Made by a program: the position numbers and the translations under genes
Assembly: GCA_036245805.1 (NCBI GenBank)
Contig: BTRK01000001.1
Span: 19,289,087 to 19,353,086, forward strand
Reading direction: 5' to 3'
DNA length: 64,000 nucleotides
DNA from: Pristionchus mayeri
Taxonomy: Eukaryota; Nematoda; Chromadorea; Rhabditida; Neodiplogasteridae
The notes under the pieces: model-generated
Database searches by the model: none
Seen by the model: the letters and a program-made list of their open reading frames with translations, nothing else
What the model was told of the DNA's origin: nothing
Part shown: piece after piece, positions 35,000-46,829 of the stretch
Layout of the letters: each line of letters opens with the position of its first letter
Numbering within the stretch: the stretch's first letter is position 1

Positions 35000-37300
35000 G
35001 TGATAGAGTAATTTTTGAGAGAAGCCGATTTACGTTCCAGTTTATAATTCCATTCGAAAAACTTAGAAAAAGCGGCTTATGAAATGTATTCCTTTCATAT
35101 TTCGTCCCTTCCACAGTATATTGCAACCCTGCAATTGTTCTCATCACAAATGTTTACTGATTGGTACAACAGGCAGGCACTTACTATTGGCGAATCGATA
35201 CATCGATACTTGACTAGTCTCACTATACAAGCGCATTCCCTCCCCTCTCTATCTTTATATTGAAAAGTTAGGTTCTCATAAAAAAATACAAATATAGCTT
35301 TGCTCACCTCCTTTTCGCCACTATTGATCCTTATTACAAAGAGGTAGAGCGCACATTCTTTATTCCTTCCTAAAAAGAAGAGTCATCGTAGTTCGAAATA
35401 ATATTTAATTGCATGCAACATGTATACTCACTTGACGGATGAAAATGACTTTAGGAATGATGTTCGCATTTGGATAGATTCGAGTAGACGATGTCAGAGA
35501 AAACATTTCTAATCTTTCTTAATGGTTTTAGAAATATTCAGTAAATATCCGTATAAGATAGAGATGATATAGACATCTGAAAAACATTGGTCTTCGACAT
35601 GCGAAATTGTAAACATCATAAGGTTGCACAAACACGAAAACATCTCGCGATAAGAAGAGCAAGAATATTGGCAAGACTTCCAAGAGATCAGAAAAATAAA
35701 ATAAAAATAACACGTCCGCTGTATTTTCATCATGTGATATTAGTATTACTATGGAGAAAGTGTAACATGAACTTGATGCAAGTTACGAATCTTGAAGTTC
35801 ATGGTAAATCGAAAATCAAATATGATAAAAAAGGAATCGAAACGAGCGATGACGCAGATTCAAAGTGCTTGGCGATCAATAGAGGGAGAGGCGCAGAATG
35901 GCCATTTCCTCTTCACTGATGTGTACTCTCCTCTCACTCTCTCCCCACATTCTCTTCTAAACTCTTTATCTCTGCCAGAAGAGAAGGGCGAGTGAAATGG
36001 GACGAACAGAGTGACTAAAGTTCGCAAGGAGAAAGATGCGCGGGAGAATTCGTATTGCTCACTGTGGTCCGATCTTTCCTCTGGAACCTTTCCTCTTATT
36101 CATTTACCACCTTTCCTCTTGATGATAAATTAGTGTTTCATTCTTTCACTTTCACAATCTAGTACATTCGAACGACAAAATAGTGAGGGGAGATAGATCG
36201 TTTGACTCTCTCGCTATCACGTGCTCTCTCGCTCCGTCTAACCAGTGAGAGAGTGTGAAGGAGAGAGAATCAGGGGATTACTAACGAGGAAGGACATGCC
36301 CATCGACTATCTTCTTTCGCACACTTCCTCTCAATTGATCACTCCCCCTTTCGCATGCGCCTATTTTGTATCGATTCCTCGTCGAGATTCACTGTTTTGT
36401 TCCTCTTGCTTTCAAATCAATTCTCATTCTTCAGTTGCCTGCATCAACTCTGTAAATTCATGTACAACGCGACCATAAATCACTGAAGATCAACATCCCC
36501 AATTATGAAGTATTCGTATTCACTCACAGCATCACAAATGAGGTTCGTTTGAAAAGCTTCTTTCCTAAATCGGATCGAAAGTCGTCAAAAATGGATGATT
36601 TTTTGTTGCCTGGCTCTAATTAGTTCCTTTGCATCCTTTGCAGATGGTTCGAAGTGGAATGGGAGACTCTGTTGTGGACTATCGGTTCATTCATGACATG
36701 GATAGGTGATATTTCATCCCTACCGTCTTTCGTTGTTCAACCCTAGACTTTAAAATACGAGTAAATCAAATTTCGCTAATTAGTTGTCAGATTAATTAGC
36801 ACAGAGAGCAATTCGGAAGTGACAAGGTATTGCTTAATTAAACTATTTCATGTGCAATTGATTTAATTCAGAACGATGTTCTCGTTATCCTCTAGAAGAT
36901 CGCGACGATTGCGATTTGAAAAACTATCAACCTAACCAGAAGTAAATAATGTCAAATGCTATAGCATAAAAAGGACCTTCTTCATCGTTGTGATGAGCAA
37001 ACGATTAGGATTAGCACAGGAATTCATTTTCATGTTTCATGAAAGCCTTACGTACGAAATCATTGTGCAGAAATGGTGCACTCTGACAGATCGGTTTAGA
37101 AAAAGATCTTATTCAGAGATGTCCAATTACTCGTTGATGCAGTCGACATCGCAGCTGAAACGCTCAGGATGGATACACCTAGAAAAATCATCGCTCACAC
37201 AAATGAGATCTATTCAAAGAGTTGATCTACTTCAAGGCGAAAGTTTTCATAGTCCATAAATTCGTTGTTGCATGATAGGCCATAGTGATGGATTCCATCA
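35000..37300. repeat. Diverged repeat array, unit 3
   Basis: Landmarks: minus-strand exon-like block at 35500-35580 (acceptor TTTTTCAG, then open for 20-odd codons), pyrimidine-rich block 35930-36020, GCGCCTATTTTGTATCGATT (36357), a conserved AG acceptor on the minus strand near 36440, and GAAGATCGCGACGATT (36896). More diverged than units 1 and 2. Confidence 0.55.
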
Positions 37301-37399
37301 AACGAGGAAATATTCTACGAATCGTATGACTTTATTCAGTTTGGCACATGATAAATGACTTCGGAAAAGACTAATAGAATTATCCCTATGGTTCGTTAG

Positions 37400-38520
37400 C
37401 CGATTCTTCACGACTTTATCACTCAAAAATAATTATGTTTTCTTATCAGAAGAGAAGAGGGAACTACAGTTGAGAACAGGATAGGAAATGATGGAAACTG
37501 TGTACAAATGCACGTTCCCGAAAGCGGAGCGAGAAAAGGAGAGAGAGTAGGGAGGAAGTGGACAGCTGGGGAGAGCGGGGGAGAATGGGGAGGGGGTAGA
37601 GAGATCACTCGAGAAAGAGCTTCTTCTTCCACTCTCTATAGATCGCCGTCTATTTTCCTCTTTTCTGTTTGGTTGAAATGTTCACTCTTTTCCCTTTCTC
37701 CTACCCCCACAGTTGGCCCCTATTCCTTCGTTATCTCTCCATCCCTCGATATAGAATCGATCGGCCTTTCCATCTTTCCCATTGTATTCGCTCGAATGTT
37801 GTTCCCACTTATTCATCTTTAATCTTTAACCATGCATGATCAGATAATTTCGCGCAACGAGTCATATTTTCATGTTAAGAAAATTAAATAACATTCTATA
37901 TATTCTAGAGACCCTGATTCGATCGTTTTGCCTCTTGTTTCTAAAAGATGACAATACATCCTAATTTTTTCAAAAGTTTTTCCTATGGGCACGGAATGAT
38001 CGATTCTCTCGCGATATGTCTCTTATGTTATCTTTAAAAACATGATCCGTTTGCAGTTGTCTGAACCAACTCATTGTAATCGCCTAATGATTCTGCGAAT
38101 ATTTGATTCGAGAAACATTATTCACTAAGGACAACACGTATGAGATCTTGTACAACTTAGTGTCATTTTTCACTTCCTTTTACACTCTCGCAACCTTTTT
38201 CGTTCAGGCCCTGCGAAAAGAAGACGATGCAAGCAAGTGTGCAGAGAGTTAGGTTGCTCTTTCAATCGAAGCCTCACATACGCCAAGTGTCCCCGGATTC
38301 TGAGTGTCCGTAGCCCGAGACCACTATGATAAAAGCCATTATGTCCGTTCACATCACGATGAGTTGTTAATTGTATAGATAAATGAGTTGACGCAATCCT
38401 ACTTACTCTCATCTGTCCACGTACATGGCATCTCCAATGCAGTTAGCTTGAGATTCTCTCGAAATAATTGATTTGCGCGAGGCATCCTTGATACGAGGTA
38501 TATTTCACTAGATTATCTTC
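37400..38520. repeat. Diverged repeat array, partial unit 4
   Basis: Keeps the minus-strand acceptor block near 38056 (TTGCAGTTGTCTGAACCAAC) that matches 30473, 34070, 36431 and 40626. The rest is purine/pyrimidine-rich. Interrupted at 38533 by the RTE element. Confidence 0.4.
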
Positions 38521-38533
38521 TCATACTTCATCA

Positions 38534-39816
38534 ACATTGGGAACTTCCGTCCCATCTCCCTCCTCACCGTTTCCCTGAAGACAATGACCAAAGTCATTCT
38601 TCAGAGACTCGAAACTGTGCTTGAAGAAACAGAGTCCTCGACCCAAACCGGCTTCCGGCGCGGCTACAGTACTCTCGACAACCTGCATGCCATCAAGCAG
38701 GTCGCTGAAAGAACCTCCGAGTACGGTATCCCAATCTACTTGGCGTTCGTCGACTTCAAGAAGGCGTTCGACTGTGTGGAGTGGAATGCCTGCTGGCAAG
38801 CCCTCTTCTCGTTCGGAGCCCATCCCTCCCTCATCCACATGTTGCGCCGTCTCTACGAGTCCTCCTCTACACTCATTCGAGTTAATGAGGAGCTCGTTCC
38901 TGTGACTGTGCGTCGAGGAGTCCGCCAAGGGGATACCCTCTCCCCTCGTCTCTTCAACGCAGTGCTACGATCAGCCATGGACAACATTGACTGGGAGTCA
39001 GATGGAATTAGAATCGACGGAAGGAACCTTTGCCACTTGGAGTATGCCGATGACGTGGCTCTCGTTGCCAAATCTCGACCCGAGCTGGAACGAATGCTGA
39101 AGAAGCTGATGGACGCGTGCAGCCGAGTTGGTCTCGAAGTGAATGCAAGCAAGACCAACCTCCTCACCTCCTGCACCTCTACCCGCAATCCAATAATCAT
39201 CGGCAATCTGCGATTCGAATTCGTCGATAGCGCCACCTATCTCGGAGGAAGAATAGCTCTTCCCTTGGATCATTCCGACGAAATAGAACACCGGATTCGA
39301 TTAGGGTGGCTGGCCTGGAGTAAGCTCTCGCACCTCCTATCTTCTCGAATTCTGTCCATCAAGATCAGGAGGAGAGTCTTCGAGAGCTGCATCACGGCTA
39401 CAGTTCTCTATGGGTGTGAAGTATGGGCTCTGAGATCTAGCGAGAAGGAGAGGCTGAGAGTCACCCAGAGGAAGATGGAAAGAAAGATGCTTGGAGTCAC
39501 GCTGAGGGACAGATGGAGGAATGACCGCGTGAGAGGGATTACCAAGCTGAGAGACTGGAATGAGGAAGGATTGAAACGAAAAGCGCGCTGGGCCCTCAAG
39601 ATCAGAAGAATGGGAGTGGAACAGTGGAGCCGTGCGACAACTGTCTGGACTCCATTCAATAGGACTCGTCCCCCCGGAAAGCCTCGCGCGCGATGGAGAG
39701 ACGACCTATCCCGAGCTATTGGCAGCCATTGGTGGAGTGCAACTTATGAAGACTACCGACCTATCATCTTCTGAGCGTTTCCGCCTGATAAGATAAATTG
39801 ATTGATTGATTGATTG
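38534..39816 (+). mobile_element. 5'-truncated RTE-type LINE with 8-bp target duplication
   Basis: Flanked by CTTCATCA at 38526-38533 and 39817-39824. It ends in an ATTG tandem tail (39797-39816), as RTE elements do. The 5' end is missing: it begins inside the reverse transcriptase. Confidence 0.9.
38536..39774 (+). CDS. RTE-type reverse transcriptase, C-terminal part, frame intact
   Basis: An uninterrupted frame of 396 codons from the ATG at 38584, open upstream to the element boundary (contains NFRPISLLTVSLKTMTK). RT motifs: FVDFKKAFDCVEWN, RRGVRQGDTLSPRLF and the catalytic HLEYADDVALVA. The thumb region contains LYGCEVWALR and the C-terminal end is Arg/Trp-rich, as in RTE elements. It would reverse-transcribe LINE RNA, but this copy lacks the endonuclease and the N-terminal RT, so it cannot move on its own. 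The absence of stops over 1.2 kb indicates a fairly recent insertion. Confidence 0.88.
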   Translation: MGNFRPISLLTVSLKTMTKVILQRLETVLEETESSTQTGFRRGYSTLDNLHAIKQVAERTSEYGIPIYLAFVDFKKAFDCVEWNACWQALFSFGAHPSLIHMLRRLYESSSTLIRVNEELVPVTVRRGVRQGDTLSPRLFNAVLRSAMDNIDWESDGIRIDGRNLCHLEYADDVALVAKSRPELERMLKKLMDACSRVGLEVNASKTNLLTSCTSTRNPIIIGNLRFEFVDSATYLGGRIALPLDHSDEIEHRIRLGWLAWSKLSHLLSSRILSIKIRRRVFESCITATVLYGCEVWALRSSEKERLRVTQRKMERKMLGVTLRDRWRNDRVRGITKLRDWNEEGLKRKARWALKIRRMGVEQWSRATTVWTPFNRTRPPGKPRARWRDDLSRAIGSHWWSATYEDYRPIIF

Positions 39817-40289
39817 ACTTCATCATCACTAGTGTTCCCCACTATTCTTTGTTCGCACTCAAGCTTAATCATGGCGATTACCCCTCGTTTTCTCTGGGAT
39901 CTCGATCTTATGTGTGGAAAGGGTCCCCTGATGCACTTCAGAGTTGATTATTTTCAGTATGTTTTTACATCTTTCATAAGAGTGACAGAGAAGCAATGAG
40001 AACGACAGAAAAGGAGTGCGTGTACTCGACACTGTATACTAATTGACAGGCAGGTAGCCCCCGTCCCCCAGGGGATAAGGGGGAGGAGGGCCCTCATCGA
40101 GAATAGGAGAGGGAAGAGTGTAGACAGATGGGAGTTGCCAGACAGCACGAAGGGAGAGAGGGGGAAGAGATAGAGAGAACAGCAGAGAGAGAGGGTGTGT
40201 GCATGTGTGTTCCTTCTTCTCGTCATTCTATTGATCGCCGTCTCAGTCCCTCTCAGTTTCAATGCCAGGCCCCATTCGAGCATGACCAC

Positions 40290-40410
40290 TAGTGATGACA
40301 AAACGGACACGGCAAGCCGGCTTGGATGGGCCTCCAAGACGGCTTAACCGTCGAAATTCCGTGTTGAAACCTGCTTCAAGACGGCTTGAACAGCCGTTTT
40401 GTCATCACTA
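40290..40410. mobile_element. hAT-type MITE, 121 bp
   Basis: Ends TAGTGATGACAAAACGG and its reverse complement. Flanked by ATGACCAC (40282-40289) and ATGACCAT (40411-40418), an 8-bp target duplication with one change. No coding capacity. Confidence 0.88.
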
Positions 40411-40712
40411 ATGACCATTCATTCTTCCTGTTTCTCTGTCTCTCGTCTCTTTTTCGATCATTCTCACTCTATCCCTACTAACTCGCTGCACATGGGTTGT
40501 TGGCCCGTTTTTCACTTTGATGCTCACTATCTGTATCTCACCACCATGGATTATCTATAAATTTCAATTATTTCACATATCCCGCCCGATTTTGTTTTCA
40601 TACTATTTTAAACTGTCCTCTTTGCAGTTGCCTACTCCAACTCATCGGAACCGGCTAATGGTACCGCGGTTACTCGATAAAAGAAACCACATCGGCGAAT
40701 AAAATCGGTATA

Positions 40713-41334
40713 TTTCAAGGATATTGACTGATTTTCTAGGTAGATACGATAGTAGAAAAACTAAGGTCACTTTCCCGTAATTCGAAGCCCCACAGACGAA
40801 GAGAGGTCATATTTTGGATTGCAGAGATGCCAGAGACGCCGTCTCTCTCAGAGCCATCCTGCGAATATCCATAAGATAAGCTTCGTCGAACCCTCGGACG
40901 AAGCACATCGGGACTCCATGGGGTGCTCTGAAGAGAGAGCTCAATTTGTTATGTGAATATCCTGCGAACATATTAGACGGGTACCTACACAATTATATCA
41001 AATCACATGTGGAGGAGATATTACAATTGTGGTTGCTATGTGTCACTTGCCTTTGTAGTAAATTATTTTGGATAAATAAACTATTATGCATTTTTCTTTC
41101 AACTTTTTGTAGCTGGTTGTTGTCGATGATTGAATCACTCAATTTTATAACTTCATGTGCAGATTTTCTTTAAAAGAGTAGTATGCATGAATTTAAAATG
41201 TTGCAAACATAGTAAGAGAAAACTCAATCAACCATCCTTTCTTCATGTTCCTCACTATCCACATTACGGCGGCAATAACGGATCTCTCGCTCTCTCCCCT
41301 TTAACATGATCTCTCGCTCTTCCATTTCCTTTCA
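40713..41334. repeat. 620-bp direct repeat, left of LINE
   Basis: Nearly identical (about six substitutions seen) to 45531-46151. It ends exactly where the LINE begins, and its partner starts exactly after the LINE's TA tail. This arrangement is that of a target-site duplication, but 620 bp is far longer than usual. It also carries the last landmark of the 27-41 kb array (AG acceptor block just upstream at 40626). Confidence 0.85.
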
Positions 41335-41495
41335 GTCTATTCCCTTCCCTCATAGAGAGAGGTGACTCTTACCTCTCTCTCCGCACTCTCTCACTTCCGC
41401 ACACTCTCTCGCCACCTCCCTTCCCATCCCTTCCTAGGGATTTCGCCGGCATAGCGTACCGACTGTGCATACTCCTTGATTCGGTACCCTCAACG

Positions 41496-42527
41496 GTGAG
41501 CCCATCGACCGGATCCTTCCCCGCCTGCCCCTCCTCTTTCTCAGACATGACGTCCGCTCCCTCGCCCGTCGGGCCATCTACGAAGAAACGGAAAGCGACC
41601 CAGTACACAGTCTCGGCGACAGTCGAAGATCTCTTCCGTTTCTGTCTCCGTCTCAACACCCAGTTCGAGCAGCAAGCCGAATACACTCGCGGACTCGAGG
41701 AGCGAATTCGTGAGTTGGAGACCCGTCCTGACCCTCCTCCCGAGTCTAGCGTAGTGACCATTGATGAGGATGAAGAGATGGATTCTTCCCTTCGTACTGC
41801 CATTCCCCGCAATGATCCGCCCTCCCCTCCCTCCCCCTCCACCCACGAGTCTGACCTCGAACGGAGCGTAGTGATCGCCCGTCTACCTACTGACCCTTCC
41901 TTGAGCCCTGAAGCGCAAGTCCGTCGAGACTACAACCAAGTGATATCTCTCACTGCACTCACGGGCTATCCCTGTCTCCCCATTACCGTGTACAGAATGC
42001 CATCTGCAGATGTCGACAGTCCCCATTCCCGACTTACCAAAGTTGTTCTTCCGACCCGAAAACACGCGAAACTCTTTGTGAAGAATGCGAATCGCGTCTC
42101 TCGCGATCCCTTCTTCAGAGATGTTTACATTCGTCCTTCCTATGCGGATCGAGACGACGCCCGACGAAAGATCCCTGGTAAGGGTTGTGGAAGGAATGGA
42201 CCTGAGCCTCCTTCAGCCCCCACTCACTCGTCCTCCCCCCGCAATTAGACCCAGACCCGCCCTCAACTTAACGATGACACCTATCGGAACAGGACCAGAA
42301 GTCGCCGCGATTCAGTCTTCTCCAACAATCGTGGTCCTGGCCATCCGAATGAGCGACCGCAGATCCCCCGCACGAGCCGCCCTCCTCTGATCCATTCCCG
42401 GAACCCCATGCACAAGATGAATGGATATGGAGCACCTCCTCCCTCCCTCTTCAATACACAGATGCCATTGAACCCTTTCCCCATTCCGTATCCCCACCAT
42501 AACCCCTTCATGGCTCACATTTCTTAG
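41496..42527 (+). pseudogene. LINE ORF1 protein, one internal amber stop
   Basis: A frame of 343 codons starting ATG at 41496, interrupted only by TAG at 42246-42248. Pro/Ser-rich start, then a heptad-like segment (LRLNTQFEQQAEYTRGLEER, about residues 52-75) suggesting a coiled coil. The tail is rich in Arg, Asn and Pro (NDDTYRNRTRSRRDS) and probably binds RNA. ORF1 proteins of this class coat the element RNA as trimers. Without the stop, the frame ends at TAG 42525-42527 and overlaps the open ORF2 frame. Confidence 0.78.
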
Positions 42528-45358
42528 TTCGGTGCCACACCCAATTTCGGAGCCCAGGGAAACTGGTACTGATTCACCGGCCCAAAAATAATCACTCAGA
42601 CCGAAACTCACTTTCATTCTCCGCCATTTTAGCCAACTGCCGCTCTGTCCAAAACAAACTACAGTATCTTTCGCAAACCCTTTCTAAAAAGTATGCTATG
42701 ATTTGCCTCACTGAGACATGGCTCTTTCCATCCTTTCCTACCTCACTTCTCCTAGGTGACCAAAATCAGTATTACAATGTATTCAGAAGAGATAGGAACT
42801 CTAGAGGCGGTGATGTAGCGATCATCCCACACTCGTCCATAAGTGCAGCACAGATTGCTGATGAAACCGAACCTGGATCCCACGAATTATTGGCAGTTGA
42901 TGTTGACATAAATGGTGACCTAATTAGGATTGTGTGCGCTTACCGTAATCCCAAAGCAAGTACGATACAAACTGCCTCTCTTACTAAGTCAATTCTTGAC
43001 CTTTGCTCATGCCCTCAACCAACAATAGTTACTCGCGACTTTAATCTTCCCGATATCGACTGGTCAATCTTCCCCACTCCACAGCAAAAAACAGTTACCC
43101 CTCCTTCACAATCATTCCTCGACCTCTGTAACTCAGCAAAACTAGCCCAATTTGTCCAAGAACCTACCAGAAAGGAAAATATCCTTGATTTAGTACTGTG
43201 AAACCATCCCGGCCTCATCTCCCAAACTGAAATTGGTCCCTCTTTCGAAATGTCTGACCATTCAACGGTCGAATTCAAATTCTCAATGATTCATTCGTCA
43301 CCCGCTTTCACTCTTAGGCGTGACTACAGAAATGCTGACTACGACCTCATTAATTCACAATTAGCAAACATCGATTGGACCAGCGCATTTTCTAAAATAG
43401 CAAATGTGGATCTCATGTACGACCTCTTGATTAGTGTCATTCAAAAATCAATAGACACCCATGTTCCTTGGACCAAAGTGAGCCTCTCTCATGGGAAACT
43501 CCCCCCTCATATTGAACGACTATTAGGAAAACGTTTTCAAGCCTGGCACAAATCGATTAATAGCAACGACCCAAACGATGAACGTAATTTCGAGGTTCTG
43601 AACAAAAAATTCCGCAAAGAGTTACAACGGTATCACAAAACCATTGAGAAAAAGATAATCGAAAGCGACGATAAGAATAAGTTCTTCCGTTTTATGAAAC
43701 GCTGTGCCAATAAATCCAAGGGAGTAGAAGGATTAAAAAGAGTTGATGGTACACTAGTCATGGATGACCTAGGCAAAGCTAACTTACTTGCTGAGACTTT
43801 CGTAAGCGTATTCACCATCGATGACGGAAAACTGCCCAATACTGGAGCCCTACCTCAGCTTGGTACTTACGAAGAACCCCAATTCCTTAGACACGAAATC
43901 TGCGCCCTTATTGAGAAATGGAAACGCTCCTCCTGTAAAACCCCTGAGAACATTGACCTTACATTCATAAAACGAATTGCCGTGCCCATTTCCGAAGCCC
44001 TAGAAATCATTTTTAGGAATTCTTACCAATCTGGAATGGTCCCCTCCCATTGGAGGCATTCCATAGTAACCCCCGTTAAGAAATCACCCCCCTTTTCAAA
44101 TCCCCTAAATTACAGGCCTATCTCAATTACATCCTTCTTCTGCCGAGTTTTTGAGCTAATTTTGTGCAAATCCATTATTACCCATTGTGAGCAATTACAA
44201 ATTTTCCCTGATGAGCAGTATGGATTCCGAAAGAAAAGATCTCGTGAACTCCAAATGCTCGAAGTCCTCGAACACTGGACATCCTCTATTAGTGATGGGA
44301 AGCCAGTTGACGTGATCTACTTTGATTTCGCAAAAGCTTTTGACAGAGTATCCCACCCCAAGCTAAAACTCAAGCTTAGTACTATAGGTCTCTCCGATAA
44401 TACAATAAAATGGATAACAGGATATCTCACACATAGATCATTCCAAGTGAGAGTAAAAGATGCGCTTTCTACCTCAATGCCTGTGACTAGCGGCGTCCCA
44501 CAGGGCTCAGTCTTAGGACCTTTGCTCTTCCTAATTCACACCTCGGAAATCCCTACTCTAGTGCAAAATCATGGCGTTGTCGCAAGAATATATGCCGATG
44601 ATATAAAAATATATCGATCCTACAGGAAGGGAAACTCACCTGCCCCTCTCCAATCAGCAATTAATATAATCGCAAAATGGTCAGAAGAGTGGCAACTCCC
44701 TCTTGCTGCGCATAAATGTAACTCATTGCACCTTGGCAGAGCAAATATAAAGCGAACATATTCTATAGGCACCACAACTTTAGAGCAAAAAGAAAAAGTG
44801 AAAGACCTAGGTTTTCTTATCCAGAAAAACCTCTCATTTTCCGACCATTCCGCTACCGTATCCATTAAAGCCAAAACTGCCTGCCACACTATACTCAGAG
44901 CCTTACGAACCACAAATATAGAAGTACTCCTAAAAACGTACTCAATGTACATTAGACCGATTTTAGAAAGCGCTTCATCCGTATTCAGCCCTTACCAAAA
45001 CAAAGATAAAAAGGAATTGGAAAAGGTACAGAACTACTTCACACGACGTTTATTTATGCGCTGTTTAAATCATACAGGGGAAAACATGCCCTCCGCTTTC
45101 GATCGCAACAAGAAACTAGGCATTGATTCCCTAGAGAAGCGTAGAATAGCGATTGATATGAGAGTAGCCACAAATCTCATCCGAGGCAAATATAGTATTT
45201 CCAACCGAAAGCCACATTATTTCAAAATTTACTACACTCGAAACGGCATGAACTTCAATAATCCTGGATCGAACCACAACTACAGACACAATAGTTTCTT
45301 CCCAAGAGCGGCAAGGCTTTTAGTAAATTCCGAGAATCAGACTAGTTCCCCTGAGTAG
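42524..45358 (+). pseudogene. LINE ORF2: APE endonuclease plus reverse transcriptase, one TGA stop
   Basis: One frame from ORF1's end to 45358, broken only by TGA at 43199-43201. Endonuclease motifs: ANCRSVQNK, LTETW, and SDHSTVEF at the end; the usual GDFN motif reads RDFNLPDIDW, so a conserved Gly is replaced by Arg. RT motifs: YFDFAKAFDRVSH, TSGVPQGSVLGPLLF and YADDIKIY. The C-terminal part resembles CR1/Jockey elements. The product nicks chromosomal DNA and primes reverse transcription. The first ATG in frame is at 42698, too late for the whole endonuclease, so translation probably restarts at a non-ATG site or by reinitiation after ORF1. Confidence 0.88.
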
Positions 45359-45465
45359 ATCCCCCCCCCCCCCTGACCCCATTGTCCCGTTATTCATTCG
45401 TCATTTAATCGTCATTAATTTCCTGTTCTATTACAGTTTTCACACACGTTATTTCGAACGAAATA

Positions 45466-45466
<1 letters not shown>

Positions 45467-45530
<64 letters not shown>
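45467..45530. repeat. TA microsatellite (LINE tail)
   Basis: About 30 uninterrupted TA units directly after the LINE 3' region and before the right 620-bp repeat, as expected for a LINE tail expanded by slippage. Confidence 0.9.
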
Positions 45531-45533
<3 letters not shown>

Positions 45534-46151
45534 CAAGGATATTGACTGATTTTCTAGGTAGATACGATAGTAGAAAAACTAAGGTCACTTTCCCGTTATT
45601 CGAAGCCCCACAGGCGAAGAGAGGTCATATTTTGGATTGCAGAGATGCCAGAGACGCCGTCTCTCTCAGAGCCATCCTGCGAATATCCATAAGATAAGCT
45701 TCGTCGAACCCTCGGACGAGGCACATCGGGACTCCATGGGGTGCTCTGAAGAGAGAGCTCAATTTGTTATGTGAATATCCTGCGAACATATTAGACGGGT
45801 ACCTACACAATTATATCAAATCACATGTGGAGGAGATATTACAATTGTGGTTGCTATGTGTCACTTGCCTTTGTAGTAAATTATTTTGGATAAATAAACT
45901 ATAATGCATTTTTCTTTCAACTTTTTGTAGCTGGTTGTTGTCGATGATTGAATCACTCAATTTTATAACTTCCTGTGCAGATTTTCTTTAAAAGAGTAGT
46001 ATGCATGAATTTAAAATGTTGCAAACATAGTAAGAGAAAACTCAATCAACCATCCTTTCTTCATGTTCCTCACTATCCACATTACGGCGGCAATAACGGA
46101 TCTCTCGCTCTCTCCCCTTTAACAAGATCTCTCGCTCTTCCATTTCCTTTC
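45531..46151. repeat. 620-bp direct repeat, right of LINE
   Basis: Partner of 40713-41334. Differences include g/a changes near 45613 and 45720, t/a at 45903 and a t/a at about 46125. Confidence 0.85.
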
Positions 46152-46598
46152 TAGCTCTCACGCTTGACCCGTTTATGACCCGCATCCGGCGGGTTATCTA
46201 CCTACCCGTTACTAACCCGTCGATGAGAATCAAAAGTCGACCCATTGATCCGTTTTACAGCCCTGAATTCCATATCATTCATCCTCCTCACGCCCACAAA
46301 GCACGCATACGTTTTTATCATCATCACGTTTTTCAGAAGACGAGTTACAATAACCCAGACACAGAGAGCTACGCTATCGATCCACTACACAATAGGCCGT
46401 GTGATGCATGAAATTCGCATTTTTATTTCATTACCGAAAACAACAAAATTGAGATTCAGTAAATATATAAAATCGCGAAGAACAACAATAAACATATCAT
46501 TTCTTCTCAAGAAACCAAACGGTGAACTCGGCTTATCAATTAAGGAGGGATGATAAAATAATGCAAAGTGCGAAAACAACGACAAAAGGCTCGAAGCT

Positions 46599-46813
46599 AT
46601 ATCAATAGGTGAGGTAAACTCGGAGAGATGAAGATCAGAGATCGACTATCAGAGATCAAAGATTACCTCGGGAAAAGTGGGATACGGTATCGAGGGGGTA
46701 CGGTAGAGGGGATTGGGGTGGAGACAGATATGGGAGATAACGAATTGGCTTAGGTGAATACACAAAGAGGGAGAATGTCGTACTTAATGTCGTCCTCCGC
46801 AATTCTTCTTATT
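46599..46813. repeat. Direct repeat pair, copy 1
   Basis: About 215 bp repeated at 47480-47700 with few changes (begins ATATCAATAGG, ends GTCCTCCGCAATTCTTCTTA). Contains several TACCGTA-like motifs and GATCAAAGATTAC. No gene seen. Confidence 0.85.
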
Positions 46814-46829
46814 GGATGGACAAACGATT

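Larger units (their letters stand above)
41335..45530 (+). mobile_element. Near full-length CR1/Jockey-type LINE
   Basis: A 4.2-kb non-LTR retrotransposon: 5' untranslated region, ORF1 (41496-42527), ORF2 (about 42524-45358), a short 3' region with a C12 run at 45361 and a (TA)n tail at 45467-45530. Each ORF has a single in-frame stop. The flanking 620-bp direct repeats differ at about 1 percent of sites, which dates the insertion as moderately young if they are a target duplication. Confidence 0.9.

Noticed and set aside
38621..39291. Long open frames on both strands overlapping the RTE reverse transcriptase
   Set aside because: They are shadows of the real RT frame on the plus strand, which alone has the catalytic motifs.
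40807..40992. 61-codon minus-strand frame repeated at 45625-45810 as a conserved small gene
   Set aside because: Its conservation is explained by the 620-bp direct repeat carrying it, so it is not independent evidence of coding.
41369..42065. Several long minus-strand frames over LINE ORF1
   Set aside because: GC-rich ORF1 sequence leaves antisense frames open by chance; no motif is present.
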